Assembly: GCA_020444545.1 (NCBI GenBank)
Contig: JAHLKT010000004.1
Span: 248,001 to 312,000 of the forward strand
Origin: Desulfarculaceae bacterium
Lineage (GTDB): Bacteria > Desulfobacterota > Desulfarculia > Desulfarculales > Desulfarculaceae
DNA: 64,000 bases
Direction of reading: 5' to 3'
The notes under the pieces were generated by a model. It made no database searches. It was not told the origin of the DNA and worked only from the letters and a program-made list of their open reading frames with translations. Shown here in pieces: positions 27,003 through 36,172 of the stretch (position 1 is its first letter; each line of letters opens with the position of its first letter). The position numbers and the translations under genes are program-made.

Positions 27003-28120
27003 GAGCACAGCTCCCCGGCCGGGAAGGAGCCCAATACCTTGAGCTGCTCCACCTGGCTCTGCAAGGCGGTGAGGGCGTCGGCCACCTCCGGGTCCTCGCG
27101 GTGGCCCATCAGGTCCACGAAGAAGGCGTATTCCCAGGGGCGGTCCTTGGTGGGCCTCGATTCGATGCGGGTAAGGTTGATGCCCCGCCGGGCCAGCTCG
27201 CCCAGGGCCTGGTGCAGCGAGCCGGGCTGGTGGGAGGCCATGAACACCACGGAAGTCTTGTCCTGCCCGCAGGAGGGGGCGTCGTGCTTGCCCACCACCA
27301 CGAAGCGGGTGGCGTTGTGGCAGTAGTCCTGGATGCCCTCGGCCAGCACCTTGAGGCCGTAGGGCTCCGCCGCGGCCAGGGCCCCCACTGCCGCCGAACC
27401 GGGATTTTCAGCGGCTTTGCGGGCGGCGGCGGCGGTGCTGGCCGTCTCCATCAGGTGCGCCTTGGGCAAGTGGTTGGACAGCCACTGGCGGCACTGGCCC
27501 AGGGCCTGGGGATGGGAGTAGACCTCCTCGATGTACTCCAGCTCATCCTCGATGCTCATCAGCACGTGGCTCACCGGAGCGTACACCTCGCCGCAGACCT
27601 TGAGGCCCGAGGTCATCAGCTGGTCCAGGGCCGCGTTCACCGCACCCTCGCCGGAGTTTTCCACCGGCACCAGGCCCACCGAGCAGTCTCCCCGCTCCAC
27701 CTCGCGGAACACCTCGCCGATGCTGGCCAGGGCCTTTAGCTGGCTGCTGTGGCCGAAGTGCTTGAGCGCCGCCTGATGGCTGAAGGTGAACTCGGGGCCC
27801 AGGTAGGCCACGGACAAGGGATTTTGCACCTCGCGGCAGGCGGAAATGATCTCGCGGAATATGTTGCGCAGATAGGCGTCGGGCAGAGGCCCACGGTTGC
27901 TCTGGCTCAGGCGGGAAAGCAGGTCGATCTCCCGCTCGGGCACGAACACGGGCAGACCGGCGGCCCGCTTGTGGCGGCCGATCTCCAGGGCGTGGCGGGC
28001 GCGCTGGCCCAAGAGATCCACCAGGCGCTGGTCGATCTCGTCGATCTGGCCGCGCAGCTCATCGATGTTGTTCTGGCTGTGCTCGTTAAGCGGCAAAACC
28101 TGGCCGGGCATGGTGTTCAT
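26999..28120 (-). CDS. pheA: bifunctional chorismate mutase / prephenate dehydratase
   Basis: A 373-residue P-protein. Residues ~15-100 form an AroQ-type chorismate mutase (LRGQIDEIDQRLVDLLGQRA), the middle is prephenate dehydratase (VAYLGPEFTFSHQAA, PVENSGEGAV, ATRFVVVG) and the C-terminus is an ACT regulatory domain with GSLHQALGELARRGINLTRIESRP, where ESRP is the phenylalanine-binding hallmark. It should therefore be feedback-inhibited by Phe as well as controlled by the upstream attenuator. Confidence 0.96.
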   Translation of the reverse strand: MNTMPGQVLPLNEHSQNNIDELRGQIDEIDQRLVDLLGQRARHALEIGRHKRAAGLPVFVPEREIDLLSRLSQSNRGPLPDAYLRNIFREIISACREVQNPLSVAYLGPEFTFSHQAALKHFGHSSQLKALASIGEVFREVERGDCSVGLVPVENSGEGAVNAALDQLMTSGLKVCGEVYAPVSHVLMSIEDELEYIEEVYSHPQALGQCRQWLSNHLPKAHLMETASTAAAARKAAENPGSAAVGALAAAEPYGLKVLAEGIQDYCHNATRFVVVGKHDAPSCGQDKTSVVFMASHQPGSLHQALGELARRGINLTRIESRPTKDRPWEYAFFVDLMGHREDPEVADALTALQSQVEQLKVLGSFPAGELCS

Positions 28121-28133
28121 GGCTCGTATCTCC

Positions 28134-29036
28134 TCAGCAGGCGGACCAGGCCGAACGCAGAGCGCTCATGGCCTTGAGCTCGGTCATCAGGTCCTTGAAG
28201 TCGGCCGGGGTGAGCGACTGGTCGCCGTCGCACATGGCGGTGTCGGGCTTGCAGTGCATCTCCACCATGATGCCGTCCGCGCCCACGGCCAGGGAGGCCC
28301 GGGCCAGAGGCTTCACGTAGCGCCGGTTGCCCACCGCGTGGCTGGGGTCCACCACCACCGGGAGATGGGTGGACTCCTTGAGCACGCACACCGCGCTCAG
28401 GTCCAGGGTGTTGCGGGTGGCGGTCTCGAAGGTGCGGATGCCCCGCTCGCAGAGGATCACTTGGTTGTTGCCCCCGGCCAGGATGTACTCCGCGGCCATG
28501 AGGAACTCCTTGATGGTGGTCATAAGGCCGCGCTTCAAGAGCACCGGCTTGCGCGCCTGGCCCACCCGCTTGAGCAGGCAGAAGTTCTGCACGTTGCGCG
28601 CGCCCACCTGGATCACGTCGGCGTAGGACTCCACCAAATCCACGTCCGCGGTGTCCATCACCTCGGTGACCACGGGCAGGCCGGTGATGCGGCGCGCCTG
28701 GGCCAATAGCTCCAGCCCCTCGGCGCCCAGGCCCTGGAAGCTGTAGGGCGAGGTGCGCGGCTTGTAGGCGCCGCCCCGGATGACGGTGGCGCCGTATTTG
28801 TGGGCGAAACGGGCGGTGCAGATCATCTGCTCCGCGTTCTCCACCGAGCAGGGCCCCGCGATCACCGTGAAACCTCCGCCGCCGATGGTGGCCGAACCGG
28901 CGTGCACCACGGTGTCCTCGGCCTTGGCCTCGCGGCTCACCAGCAGGGCCTCGGGTTTGAGCTTATGGGCCACCGCCTCGGCGGTGACTGCCTCTTGGCT
29001 CTCCGTTACGCTGATCATCTCACTGACTCCCGGCAT
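28134..29036 (-). CDS. aroF: 3-deoxy-7-phosphoheptulonate (DAHP) synthase, type I-beta, lacking the N-terminal regulatory domain
   Basis: A 300-residue DAHP synthase that condenses PEP and erythrose 4-phosphate, the first shikimate step. The barrel is complete ([46 protein letters not shown]). Only a ~50-residue linker precedes it, so the ferredoxin-like feedback domain found in the paralogue at 34492 is absent. ATG 29036 or 29018 may be the start. It is the first structural gene after the Phe/Tyr attenuator, so transcriptional attenuation may replace allosteric control. Confidence 0.92.
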   Translation of the reverse strand: MPGVSEMISVTESQEAVTAEAVAHKLKPEALLVSREAKAEDTVVHAGSATIGGGGFTVIAGPCSVENAEQMICTARFAHKYGATVIRGGAYKPRTSPYSFQGLGAEGLELLAQARRITGLPVVTEVMDTADVDLVESYADVIQVGARNVQNFCLLKRVGQARKPVLLKRGLMTTIKEFLMAAEYILAGGNNQVILCERGIRTFETATRNTLDLSAVCVLKESTHLPVVVDPSHAVGNRRYVKPLARASLAVGADGIMVEMHCKPDTAMCDGDQSLTPADFKDLMTELKAMSALRSAWSAC

Positions 29037-29088
29037 TTTCTTTATCCCTTGTCTTGTTGCCTGGGTCCCGCCTTCCCCGCCCGGAGCC

Positions 29089-29133
29089 AAAAAGAAAGGC
29101 CATGGGCGACTCTTGCGGTCTGCCCATGGCCTT
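29089..29133 (-). terminator. Phe/Tyr operon attenuator terminator
   Basis: On the minus strand AAGGCCATGGGC (29133-29122) pairs with GCCCATGGCCTT (29107-29096) over 12 bp, followed by TCTTTTT. It lies between the Phe/Tyr-rich leader peptide and the DAHP synthase gene. The bases GCAGAC (29123-29118) at the top of the stem can instead pair with GTCTGC in the leader ORF (29192-29187). Confidence 0.88.
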
Positions 29134-29165
29134 GGTTGCTTTCGCTTGGTTCAGCCTAGTTCGGC

Positions 29166-29282
29166 TTATCCCTCCTCGGCACGCGAGCAGACGGTGGTAA
29201 AGTAATAAAAATAAAAATAGAAGGCGCCGGAGCTAAACTGCCCCGCGCTCTGGAAGGATATGTCGCGTCTGCTCGTGTTCAT
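29166..29282 (-). CDS. Phe/Tyr leader peptide (38 aa)
   Basis: A 38-residue ORF (ATG 29282, TAA at 29166) containing FYFYFYYF at residues 21-28, with further Phe at 10 and 16. It precedes a strong terminator hairpin and the DAHP synthase-pheA-tyrA genes, so it reads as an attenuator leader sensing both charged tRNA-Phe and tRNA-Tyr. CGAGCAGACG in codons 3-6 (29275-29266) is perfectly complementary to CGTCTGCTCG in codons 30-33 (29193-29184), bracketing the aromatic run. The ribosome-binding site is weak (AAGAGAT). Confidence 0.87.
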   Translation of the reverse strand: MNTSRRDISFQSAGQFSSGAFYFYFYYFTTVCSRAEEG

Positions 29283-29324
29283 ATCTCTTGTCTTTCACCG
29301 GCCCACTTGGTGCCGATGCTGCCA

Positions 29325-29353
29325 AGTAAACTCTCCCGAACCGTCCTTGTCAA
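29325..29353 (-). promoter_or_regulatory. promoter of the Phe/Tyr unit
   Basis: -35 TTGACA (29353-29348, perfect) and -10 TTTACT (29330-29325, 4 of 6) with 17-bp spacing. An inverted repeat ACTTGG-N11-CCAAGT (29305-29327) overlaps the -10 and the probable start site and may be an operator. Confidence 0.7.
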
Positions 29354-29385
29354 GAGCTAAAAAGTAGCTGTCCCCTATGTAACCC

Positions 29386-29820
29386 TCATGCCACGCAGGT
29401 TTCGGCCAGCCATTCCAGGGCCAGGGCATAGGAGCGCCAGCCGAATCCGGCGATGGAGCCCGCCGCCGCCCCGGCCAGGTAGGACACGTGCCGGAAAGGC
29501 TCCCGGGCCGCCGGGTTGCTTAGGTGCACCTCCACCACCGGCACTCCGCAGCACAGCGCCGCATCGCGCAGAGCCACGCTGGTGTGGGTGTAAGCCGCCG
29601 CGTTGAGCACAACCCCGGCGCAGGTTTCGCCCGCCCCTTGCAGGGCGCTCACCAGCTCGCCCTCGGAGTTGGATTGCGTGAACTCCAGCTCCAGGCCCAG
29701 CTTATCGGCCTTGCCTTGCAGGCGCTGGTTGATCTCGTCCAGGGTCAGGCTGCCGTAATGCTCCGACTCGCGGCGGCCCAGCATGTTCAGGTTGGGGCCG
29801 TTGAGCACCAGGATCTTCAT
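29386..29820 (-). CDS. aroQ: 3-dehydroquinate dehydratase, type II
   Basis: A 144-residue type II dehydroquinase converting 3-dehydroquinate to 3-dehydroshikimate; it forms dodecamers in known cases. Motifs LNGPNLNMLGRRE (with the active-site Arg and Tyr region), NAAAYTHTSVALRDA and EVHLSNPAAREPFRH are complete. ATG 29820 overlaps the aroC stop (ATGA). It ends the trpE-to-aroQ unit, 33 bases before the next promoter's -35; no T-run terminator is visible. Confidence 0.96.
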   Translation of the reverse strand: MKILVLNGPNLNMLGRRESEHYGSLTLDEINQRLQGKADKLGLELEFTQSNSEGELVSALQGAGETCAGVVLNAAAYTHTSVALRDAALCCGVPVVEVHLSNPAAREPFRHVSYLAGAAAGSIAGFGWRSYALALEWLAETCVA

Positions 29821-30878
29821 GACTCGCTCCTCGCTTGGGCCTTTTGCATCAGCCAGGCGTCGGCCAGCACCAGGGCGGCCATGGCCTCGGCCACCGGCGC
29901 GATGCGCGGGCAAAGGCAGGGATCGTGGCGGCCGTGGGTTTCGATCTCCACCGCCTCGCCGCTCAGGCTCTGGGTGCGCTGGGGCCGGCCGATGGAAGGC
30001 GTGGGTTTTATGGCCAGGCGCAGCACGATGGGCATGGCGTTGCTGATGCCGCCCAGGATGCCGCCCGCGTGGTTGCTCAGGAAACCGTCCGCGTCCATCT
30101 GGTCGTTGTTGGCCGAGCCCCTGCGGCTGGCCACGGCAAAGCCGTCGCCGATCTCCACCCCCTTGACTCCGCCTATGGAGAGCATGGCTCCCCCCAGGCG
30201 GGCGTCGAGCTTGTCGAACACCGGGTCGCCCAGGCCGGCGGGCACGCCGCGAGCCACCAACTCCACCACCCCGCCCACCGAGTCGCCGGCCGCGCGGGCG
30301 GCCTGAATCTCGGCCACCATGGCCTCGGCTTGGGACGGGTCGGCCGCGCGCAGTAGGTGCCCACGGGCAAAGGCCAGGTCGATGGCCTCGGCTTTCACCG
30401 CGCCCACCTGGATGGTGTAGGCGGCCAGCTCCACGCCCAGGGGAGCCAGCACCACCCGGGCCACCGCCCCGGCGGCCACCCGGGCCCAGGTCTCGCGGCC
30501 CGAGGCGCGCCCCCCGCCCGGCTGGGGCGGGACGCCGTATTTCTGGAAGTAGGTGTAGTCCGCGTGGCCGGGGCGGAAGCGGTCGGCCAGCTTGGCGTAG
30601 TCGCCGGAGCGGGCGTCTCGGTTCCGGGTGATCATGGCGATGGGGCTGCCCAGGGTGCGGCCCTCGGCCACGCCGGAGAGTATCTCCACCTGGTCCGCCT
30701 CTTGGCGGGCGGTGGTCAGGGGTGAAGCGCCGGGACGCCGCCGGTCCAGCTCGGTCTGCACCTGCTCCGCGCTCAGGGGCAGCCCGGCGGGTACGCCCTC
30801 CACCACCGCGCCCAGACCCACGCCGTGGGATTCGCCAAAGGTGGCCACCCGGAGGATGCGTCCCATAAAGCTGCCCAT
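29817..30878 (-). CDS. aroC: chorismate synthase
   Basis: A 353-residue FMN-dependent lyase making chorismate from EPSP. FGESHGVGLGAVVEG lies near the N-terminus, and the signature RRPGASPLTTARQEADQVE and GGGRASGRETWARVAAGAV regions are present. It is tightly placed between aroKB and aroQ. Reduced flavin must come from elsewhere. Confidence 0.96.
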   Translation of the reverse strand: MGSFMGRILRVATFGESHGVGLGAVVEGVPAGLPLSAEQVQTELDRRRPGASPLTTARQEADQVEILSGVAEGRTLGSPIAMITRNRDARSGDYAKLADRFRPGHADYTYFQKYGVPPQPGGGRASGRETWARVAAGAVARVVLAPLGVELAAYTIQVGAVKAEAIDLAFARGHLLRAADPSQAEAMVAEIQAARAAGDSVGGVVELVARGVPAGLGDPVFDKLDARLGGAMLSIGGVKGVEIGDGFAVASRRGSANNDQMDADGFLSNHAGGILGGISNAMPIVLRLAIKPTPSIGRPQRTQSLSGEAVEIETHGRHDPCLCPRIAPVAEAMAALVLADAWLMQKAQARSES

Positions 30879-30879
30879 C

Positions 30880-32436
30880 TCAATCCCTCACTTGCTCGAT
30901 GGCCTTGGCCAACTCGCGCGGCTTCACGTCGTCCACCACCAGCGGCCGCCCCACGCCCTGGAGCAGCACGAAGCGCACCTTGCCGCCCTGGTTCTTCTTG
31001 TCGTTGAGCATGATCTCCCAGGCCTCCTCCGCCGGAGCCCAGGCCAGGCCAGAGGGCAGCAGGGCCCGCGAGGTCGCGATGATGCCCTCCGCCTCGCCGC
31101 CCGGCAGCAGGCCGCGTTCGGCCGAGATCGCCGCCATGACCATCATGCCCGCGGCCACGGCCTGGCCGTGCCCCAGGCGCAGCTTGTGCCAGCCTTCGAT
31201 GGCGTGGCCGTAGGTGTGGCCCAGGTTCAGTATGGCTCGGCGGCCGCCTTCGCGGAAGTCCTCGCCCACCACCTCGGCCTTGGCCCGCGCCGCCCGGCGC
31301 ACCACCTCGGCCAGGCCCAGAAGGTCGCCGCCCAGCAGGGTCTCCATTTGCCCCTGGCACAATGCGGCCAAATCGGGATCAGCCACCAGGCCGGTTTTGT
31401 AGGCCTCGGCCAGGCCCTCCACCCGCTGCTTGCGCGGCAGGGTGCCCAGGGCCTGCAAATCCAAGAGCACCGCGTGGGGCTGGATGAACACGCCCACCTG
31501 GTTCTTGGCAGCGCCCAGGTTCACCGCCGCCTTGCCGCCGATGGAGGCGTCCACACAGCCCAGCAGGGTGGTGGAGGCCAGGGCAAAGCCTAGGCCACGC
31601 TTGTAGGTGGCCCCGATAAAGGCGCCCAGGTCGGTGACCACCCCGCCGCCCAGGGCAACCAGCAGGTCGCCCCGCTCCAAGCGGGCGTCCAGCATGGCCT
31701 GGTACACCCGCTCCGCCGTGCGCAGGCTCTTGCTGCGTTCGCCCGGAGCCACCTCTATGATCACCGGGTCGCCCAGCACCTCCTGGTAGCGCGTCAGATG
31801 CAGGCCCGCCACCTTGCGGTCGGTGAGGAGTGCCGTGCGGCGGCCCTTGGTCAGCTCGCTCAGGGCGGCGGGAGCCTCCCAGGAGCTGTGCACCAGGCAC
31901 AGCCGGCCCTCCATCTCCAGGGGATACTCCTCCACTCCCAGCAGGCCGGCGGCCACGGTCTGGGCCGCCTGCTCAGCGTCCAGGCGGTCCACCTCCACCT
32001 TGAGGTCGCAATCGCCGTAGGCCTCTTGCCGGGCCTGGAAGAGCCGCTCCACCGCGCCCGCGTCCTGCCACATGGGCCGGGTGGAGACCGCGTGCGGCCC
32101 CAGGCGCTGGCGGCAGGTGTCCAGGCAGGCGTCCAGGTGCACGATGCGCCCGCTGCGGTGCATGAGCTCGCGGTTGGCCTGGCTGACCGCCGCGCCGCCG
32201 CCGGTATCCACCACCAGGCCGCTTTCCTCGGCCAGGGCGGTCAGCTCCTGGTTCTCCAGGCGGCGAAAAGCCTCCTCGCCTTTTTGGGCGAAAACCTCGG
32301 GGATGGGCTTGCCCGCCCGGCGCACGATGCGCTGGTCCAGGCTGACCAAGCGGCGGCCCAGGGCCTTGGCCAAGAGGCGGCCGACGGTGCTCTTGCCCGC
32401 GCCCATGAAGCCGGTGAGGTAGATGTTGCCGCTCAT
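30880..32436 (-). CDS. aroKB: fused shikimate kinase / 3-dehydroquinate synthase
   Basis: A 518-residue two-domain enzyme. Residues 1 to ~165 form shikimate kinase (P-loop GFMGAGKSTVGRLLAKALG, VVDTGGGAA, the RP of STRPMW). Residues ~170-518 form dehydroquinate synthase (VALGGGVVTDLGAFIGATYKRG, metal-ligand motifs EAYKTG and LGHTYGHAIEGW). The two enzymes are not consecutive in the pathway (steps 2 and 5), so fusion more likely secures equal amounts than channels an intermediate. ATGA overlap with aroE upstream. Confidence 0.94.
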   Translation of the reverse strand: MSGNIYLTGFMGAGKSTVGRLLAKALGRRLVSLDQRIVRRAGKPIPEVFAQKGEEAFRRLENQELTALAEESGLVVDTGGGAAVSQANRELMHRSGRIVHLDACLDTCRQRLGPHAVSTRPMWQDAGAVERLFQARQEAYGDCDLKVEVDRLDAEQAAQTVAAGLLGVEEYPLEMEGRLCLVHSSWEAPAALSELTKGRRTALLTDRKVAGLHLTRYQEVLGDPVIIEVAPGERSKSLRTAERVYQAMLDARLERGDLLVALGGGVVTDLGAFIGATYKRGLGFALASTTLLGCVDASIGGKAAVNLGAAKNQVGVFIQPHAVLLDLQALGTLPRKQRVEGLAEAYKTGLVADPDLAALCQGQMETLLGGDLLGLAEVVRRAARAKAEVVGEDFREGGRRAILNLGHTYGHAIEGWHKLRLGHGQAVAAGMMVMAAISAERGLLPGGEAEGIIATSRALLPSGLAWAPAEEAWEIMLNDKKNQGGKVRFVLLQGVGRPLVVDDVKPRELAKAIEQVRD

Positions 32437-33248
32437 GCCGATGTCTCCAGGGTAGCCAGGAAGCGCGCGGCCGAGACCTCACGGCCGGTCCAGCGCGTAA
32501 AGCTTAGGGCCGCCTGGGCGGCCAGCATGGGCAGGCCGTCGCAAAAGCCCGCGCCTTGTTGCCCGGCCAGGGCCGCCCAGAAATTTTCCTCGCGCCCGTA
32601 GTTGATGTCCATCACTTGCTGCAATCCTTCGGCCCGCAGGCCGGCGGCCCAGGCGGCCAGCTCGGGCGATTCCGCCTGGCTGGAGGCGCTGGCCGTGTTG
32701 ACCAGCAGGGCCGCTTCGCGGGCGGCCTCCACGGCCTGCTCCATGTCCAGGGCCTCGCCGCCCAAGGCGGCGCACAGCTCGCGGGCCTGCTCCAACCGGC
32801 GGGCGGCCACCCACAGGGGAGACGCGCCCAGATTGTACAGGGCCCGCACCACCGCCCTGGCCGCGCCTCCGGCCCCCACCACCAGGGCGGGGCGTCCGGC
32901 GGCCGCGTTGCCCGCGCCCGCCAGGGCCTCGGCGAAACCGGGGCAGTCGGTGTTGCTGCCCAGCAGGCGGCCATCCTCAACCGCGATGGTGTTCACCGCG
33001 CCCAGCAGGGCGGCCTCGTCCGTCACCTCGTGCAGAAAAGAGATCACCGCCTGCTTGTGAGGCACGGTCACGTTGACCCCGTGGAATCCCTGCTCCGCGA
33101 GGGCCTGCACGAATGCGCCCACCGCGTCAGGCTCCACGGGCAGGGCTTCGTAGCTGCCCGCCAGGCCGCACTCAGCCAGCACCGCGTTGTGCATGCGCGG
33201 CGACAGCGAGCGCAATACCCGCTGGTCTCCCATGACTCCCAGGCGCAT
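32433..33248 (-). CDS. aroE: shikimate dehydrogenase
   Basis: A 271-residue NADP-dependent enzyme reducing 3-dehydroshikimate. SLSPRMHNAVL binds substrate, GVNVTVPHK carries the catalytic lysine, GSNTDCPGF the aspartate, and VVGAGGAARAVVRAL is the nucleotide-binding loop. ATG 33248 overlaps the aroA stop by one base (TGATG) with GGAGGGG upstream; the longer frame starting at 33305 lies within aroA and is rejected. Confidence 0.95.
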   Translation of the reverse strand: MRLGVMGDQRVLRSLSPRMHNAVLAECGLAGSYEALPVEPDAVGAFVQALAEQGFHGVNVTVPHKQAVISFLHEVTDEAALLGAVNTIAVEDGRLLGSNTDCPGFAEALAGAGNAAAGRPALVVGAGGAARAVVRALYNLGASPLWVAARRLEQARELCAALGGEALDMEQAVEAAREAALLVNTASASSQAESPELAAWAAGLRAEGLQQVMDINYGREENFWAALAGQQGAGFCDGLPMLAAQAALSFTRWTGREVSAARFLATLETSA

Positions 33249-34495
33249 CAAGAAACCAGCCCCTCCAGGTCGCGGTAAAAGTCCGGATAAGATACCCCAG
33301 CGCACTCGGCCTGCGCCACCTTGGGCAGCGCGCCGTTGAGCAGCCCGGCCACGGCCAGGGTCATGGCGATGCGGTGATCGCCGAAGGACTCGTACTGGCC
33401 GCTGGTGTCCAGGGGTGTGGGGCCCTCGATGATCAGGTCGTCGCCGTCCTCGCGCAGGCTTGCGCTCATGGCGCCCAGCTGGCTGGTTATGGCGGCCAGG
33501 CGGTCCGACTCCTTCACCCGCAGCTCGCCCACCGCGCGCATGATGGTGGTGCCTTCGGCCTGGCTGGCGGCCAGGGCCAGGATGGGCACCTCGTCCACCA
33601 ACAGGGGGATCTCTTCGGCCAACACCTCGGTGGCCCGCAGGCTCGGGCTGTAGCTAGCTGTCACCCGGCCCCAGGGCTCGGGGGTGGCGCCCTGCTCCTC
33701 GATGGTCAGCTCCGCGCCCATGCGCTCCAGCACGGTGAGAAGGCCGATGCGCGTGGGGTTGAGGCCCACGCCCTCGCACACCACCCGGCTGCCCGGAATG
33801 ATCAGCGCGGCCACGATCATGAAGGCGGCGGCCGAGATGTCGCCCGGCACCCGCAGGCTCTCGGGTAAGGTGAGCCCCGAGGGCCTCACCCGCCAGCCGC
33901 CCTCGGCCGGGGCCAGGTCCGCGCCCATGGCCGTGAACAACAGCTCGGTGTGGTCCCGGCTGGGGTGGGGCTCGCGCACGATGGTCTCGCCCTCGGCCTG
34001 GAGCCCGGCCAAAAGCAGGGCGCTCTTGAGCTGGGCGCTGGCCACGGCCAGATCGAAGCGCTGGCCGGTCAGCGCGCGGCCCTCGATGCTCAGCGGCGGG
34101 CGTCCGTCGGTGGTGGTCACGCTGGCGCCCATCTGGTTGAGCGGGTCGGCCACCCGGGCCATGGGTCGCCGCCGCAAGGACTCGTCACCGTCCAGGGAAT
34201 AACGGCCCGGCCGCCCGGCCAAGAGGCCGGTCAACAGGCGCATGGTGGTGCCCGAGTTGCCGCAGTCCACGGCCACGCTGCTCAGGGTGCCTTCCGCGCC
34301 GTGCACCAGCAGGGCCTCGCCCTCGGCCTCGACCTTGCCACCCAGGGCGCGCACCGCGTTCACGGTGCTGGCGCAGTCCGCGCAGGGCGAGAAGTTCTGC
34401 ACCCGGCAGACGCCCCTGGCCAGCAAGGAGAACAGGGCCACGCGGTGGGAGATGGACTTGTCCCCCGGCGGGGTCACCGATCCGTTCAGGCTCAT
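33248..34495 (-). CDS. aroA: 3-phosphoshikimate 1-carboxyvinyltransferase (EPSP synthase)
   Basis: A 415-residue two-domain inverted beta-alpha barrel protein transferring the enolpyruvyl group from PEP to shikimate 3-phosphate. [10 protein letters not shown] at the N-terminus, [16 protein letters not shown] and the conserved [12 protein letters not shown] segment are present. ATG 34495 overlaps the stop of the DAHP synthase gene (ATGA). Confidence 0.96.
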   Translation of the reverse strand: MSLNGSVTPPGDKSISHRVALFSLLARGVCRVQNFSPCADCASTVNAVRALGGKVEAEGEALLVHGAEGTLSSVAVDCGNSGTTMRLLTGLLAGRPGRYSLDGDESLRRRPMARVADPLNQMGASVTTTDGRPPLSIEGRALTGQRFDLAVASAQLKSALLLAGLQAEGETIVREPHPSRDHTELLFTAMGADLAPAEGGWRVRPSGLTLPESLRVPGDISAAAFMIVAALIIPGSRVVCEGVGLNPTRIGLLTVLERMGAELTIEEQGATPEPWGRVTASYSPSLRATEVLAEEIPLLVDEVPILALAASQAEGTTIMRAVGELRVKESDRLAAITSQLGAMSASLREDGDDLIIEGPTPLDTSGQYESFGDHRIAMTLAVAGLLNGALPKVAQAECAGVSYPDFYRDLEGLVS

Positions 34496-35532
34496 GCCGA
34501 GGCCTCCCGCACCCTGCGGCCCACCGCGGCGGCCACCCCGCGCAGGCCGTCCATCATGGCCGCGAACTCCTCGGGCCGTAGGCTCTGGCGGCCGTCGCTA
34601 AAGGCTTCCTCGGGCTTGGGATGCACCTCCACCAAAAGGCCGTCCGCCCCGGCGGCCACGGCGGCCAGGGCCAGGGAGGGCACCAGCTCGCGCTTGCCCG
34701 CCGCGTGGCTGGGGTCCACCACCACGGGGAGGTGGGTGTACTGCTTTAAGAGAGGCACGGCCGAGAGGTCCAGGGTGTTGCGGGTCTCGGTCTCAAAGGT
34801 GCGAATGCCCCGCTCGCAGAGCATCACCTGCCAGTTGCCCCGGGCCAGGATGTACTCGGCCGACAAGAGCAGCTCCTTGATGGAGGCCATCATGCCGCGC
34901 TTCAAGAGCACCGGCCGGTCGGTGTCGCCCACCGCCTCCAGGAGCGAAAAGTTCTGCATGTTGCGGGTGCCGATCTGCAAGACATCGGCGTAGCGCGCCA
35001 CCAGGGGCACCTCCGAGGCGCTGAGCACCTCGGTGATGATGGGCAGGCCGGTCATCTCGCGGGCCTCGGCCATGATCTTGAGCCCCTCCTCGCCCAGGCC
35101 CCGGAAAGAGTAGGGGCTGGAGCGCGGCTTGAAGGCCCCGCCCCGCAAGGCCCCGGCCCCGGCCCGGTCCAGGAGGGCGGCGGTCTCCAAAAAGTTTTCG
35201 CGGCTCTCCACCGCGCAGGGGCCGCCCACCACCAGCACCTCGGGCCCGCCCACGCTGATGCTGCCCAGGTCAATGACCGTGGGCTGGTCGCGGAAGCTCT
35301 TGGATGCCAGCTTCCAGGACTTCTCGAAGTTGGTGATCTCCTCCACCCCGGGGAGTCCGCCGATTTCCTGGCCCAGGCGCTTGGCCTCGGCCTGGCTGAT
35401 CTCCTCCACCACTCCCAGCACCACCTGGGGGTCGGGCGAGATGATGCGCGGCTCCAAGCCCGCGTCGCGCAGGGTGGAGATTACCTTGGCCACCTCCATC
35501 TTGGGGCAGCCTTGTTGCATGGTGATGACCAT
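34492..35532 (-). CDS. aroF: DAHP synthase, type I-beta, with N-terminal ferredoxin-like regulatory domain
   Basis: A 346-residue first-step enzyme. Residues 1-~75 form a ferredoxin-like domain like the one that mediates Tyr/Phe feedback in Thermotoga DAHP synthase; the barrel follows ([50 protein letters not shown]). It is a paralogue of the enzyme at 28134-29036, which lacks the N-domain. Third gene of the trpE unit, 13 bases after trpG. Sensitivity to specific amino acids cannot be read. Confidence 0.94.
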   Translation of the reverse strand: MVITMQQGCPKMEVAKVISTLRDAGLEPRIISPDPQVVLGVVEEISQAEAKRLGQEIGGLPGVEEITNFEKSWKLASKSFRDQPTVIDLGSISVGGPEVLVVGGPCAVESRENFLETAALLDRAGAGALRGGAFKPRSSPYSFRGLGEEGLKIMAEAREMTGLPIITEVLSASEVPLVARYADVLQIGTRNMQNFSLLEAVGDTDRPVLLKRGMMASIKELLLSAEYILARGNWQVMLCERGIRTFETETRNTLDLSAVPLLKQYTHLPVVVDPSHAAGKRELVPSLALAAVAAGADGLLVEVHPKPEEAFSDGRQSLRPEEFAAMMDGLRGVAAAVGRRVREASA

Positions 35533-35545
35533 GATCGCTCCTCGT

Positions 35546-36172
35546 CTAGACCGCGGGGGCCGCGCCCAGGCTATCGCCCGCGCCGTTAAGGGGCAGAGCG
35601 TGCTCCAGGTGCCGGCGCAGGAAGTTCTTGAACAACAGCACCCCCTGGGCGGTGGCGATGGACTCGGGGTGGAACTGCACCCCTTCCACCGGCAGCTCTT
35701 TGTGCCGCAGCCCCATCACCTCGCCCTCCAGGGTGTAGGCCGAGATGACCAGCGGGGCCTTAACGCTGTCCTCGGGCACCACCAGGGAATGGTAGCGCGC
35801 GGCCACGAAAGGATTGCGCAGGCCGGCGTAGAGGCCCCGCGCGTCGTGGAACACCTCGGAGACCTTGCCGTGCATGGGCTTGTTGGAGCGCACCACCTTG
35901 GCCCCGAACACCTGGGCGATGGCCTGGTGCCCAAGACATACACCAAGAATGGGGAAGCTGCCCGCGTAGCGCTCGATGGCCGCGCAGGAGATGCCCGCGT
36001 CCTCGGGGCGGCCCGGCCCGGGCGAGATGATCAGGGCCTCGGGCTCCAGCTCGCCGATGGCCTCCACCGGCACCACGTCGTTGCGCATCACCTCCAGCTC
36101 GCAGCCCAGGGCGCCCAGGGCCTGCACGATGTTGTAGGTGAAGGAATCGTAATTGTCGATTACCGCGATCAT
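35546..36172 (-). CDS. trpG: anthranilate synthase component II (glutamine amidotransferase)
   Basis: A 208-residue class-I amidotransferase supplying ammonia to TrpE. The nucleophile lies in [11 protein letters not shown] and the His-Glu pair in [23 protein letters not shown] opens the protein. ATG 36172 overlaps the trpE stop (ATGA). In some bacteria such a subunit also serves aminodeoxychorismate synthase; that is possible here. Confidence 0.94.
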   Translation of the reverse strand: MIAVIDNYDSFTYNIVQALGALGCELEVMRNDVVPVEAIGELEPEALIISPGPGRPEDAGISCAAIERYAGSFPILGVCLGHQAIAQVFGAKVVRSNKPMHGKVSEVFHDARGLYAGLRNPFVAARYHSLVVPEDSVKAPLVISAYTLEGEVMGLRHKELPVEGVQFHPESIATAQGVLLFKNFLRRHLEHALPLNGAGDSLGAAPAV

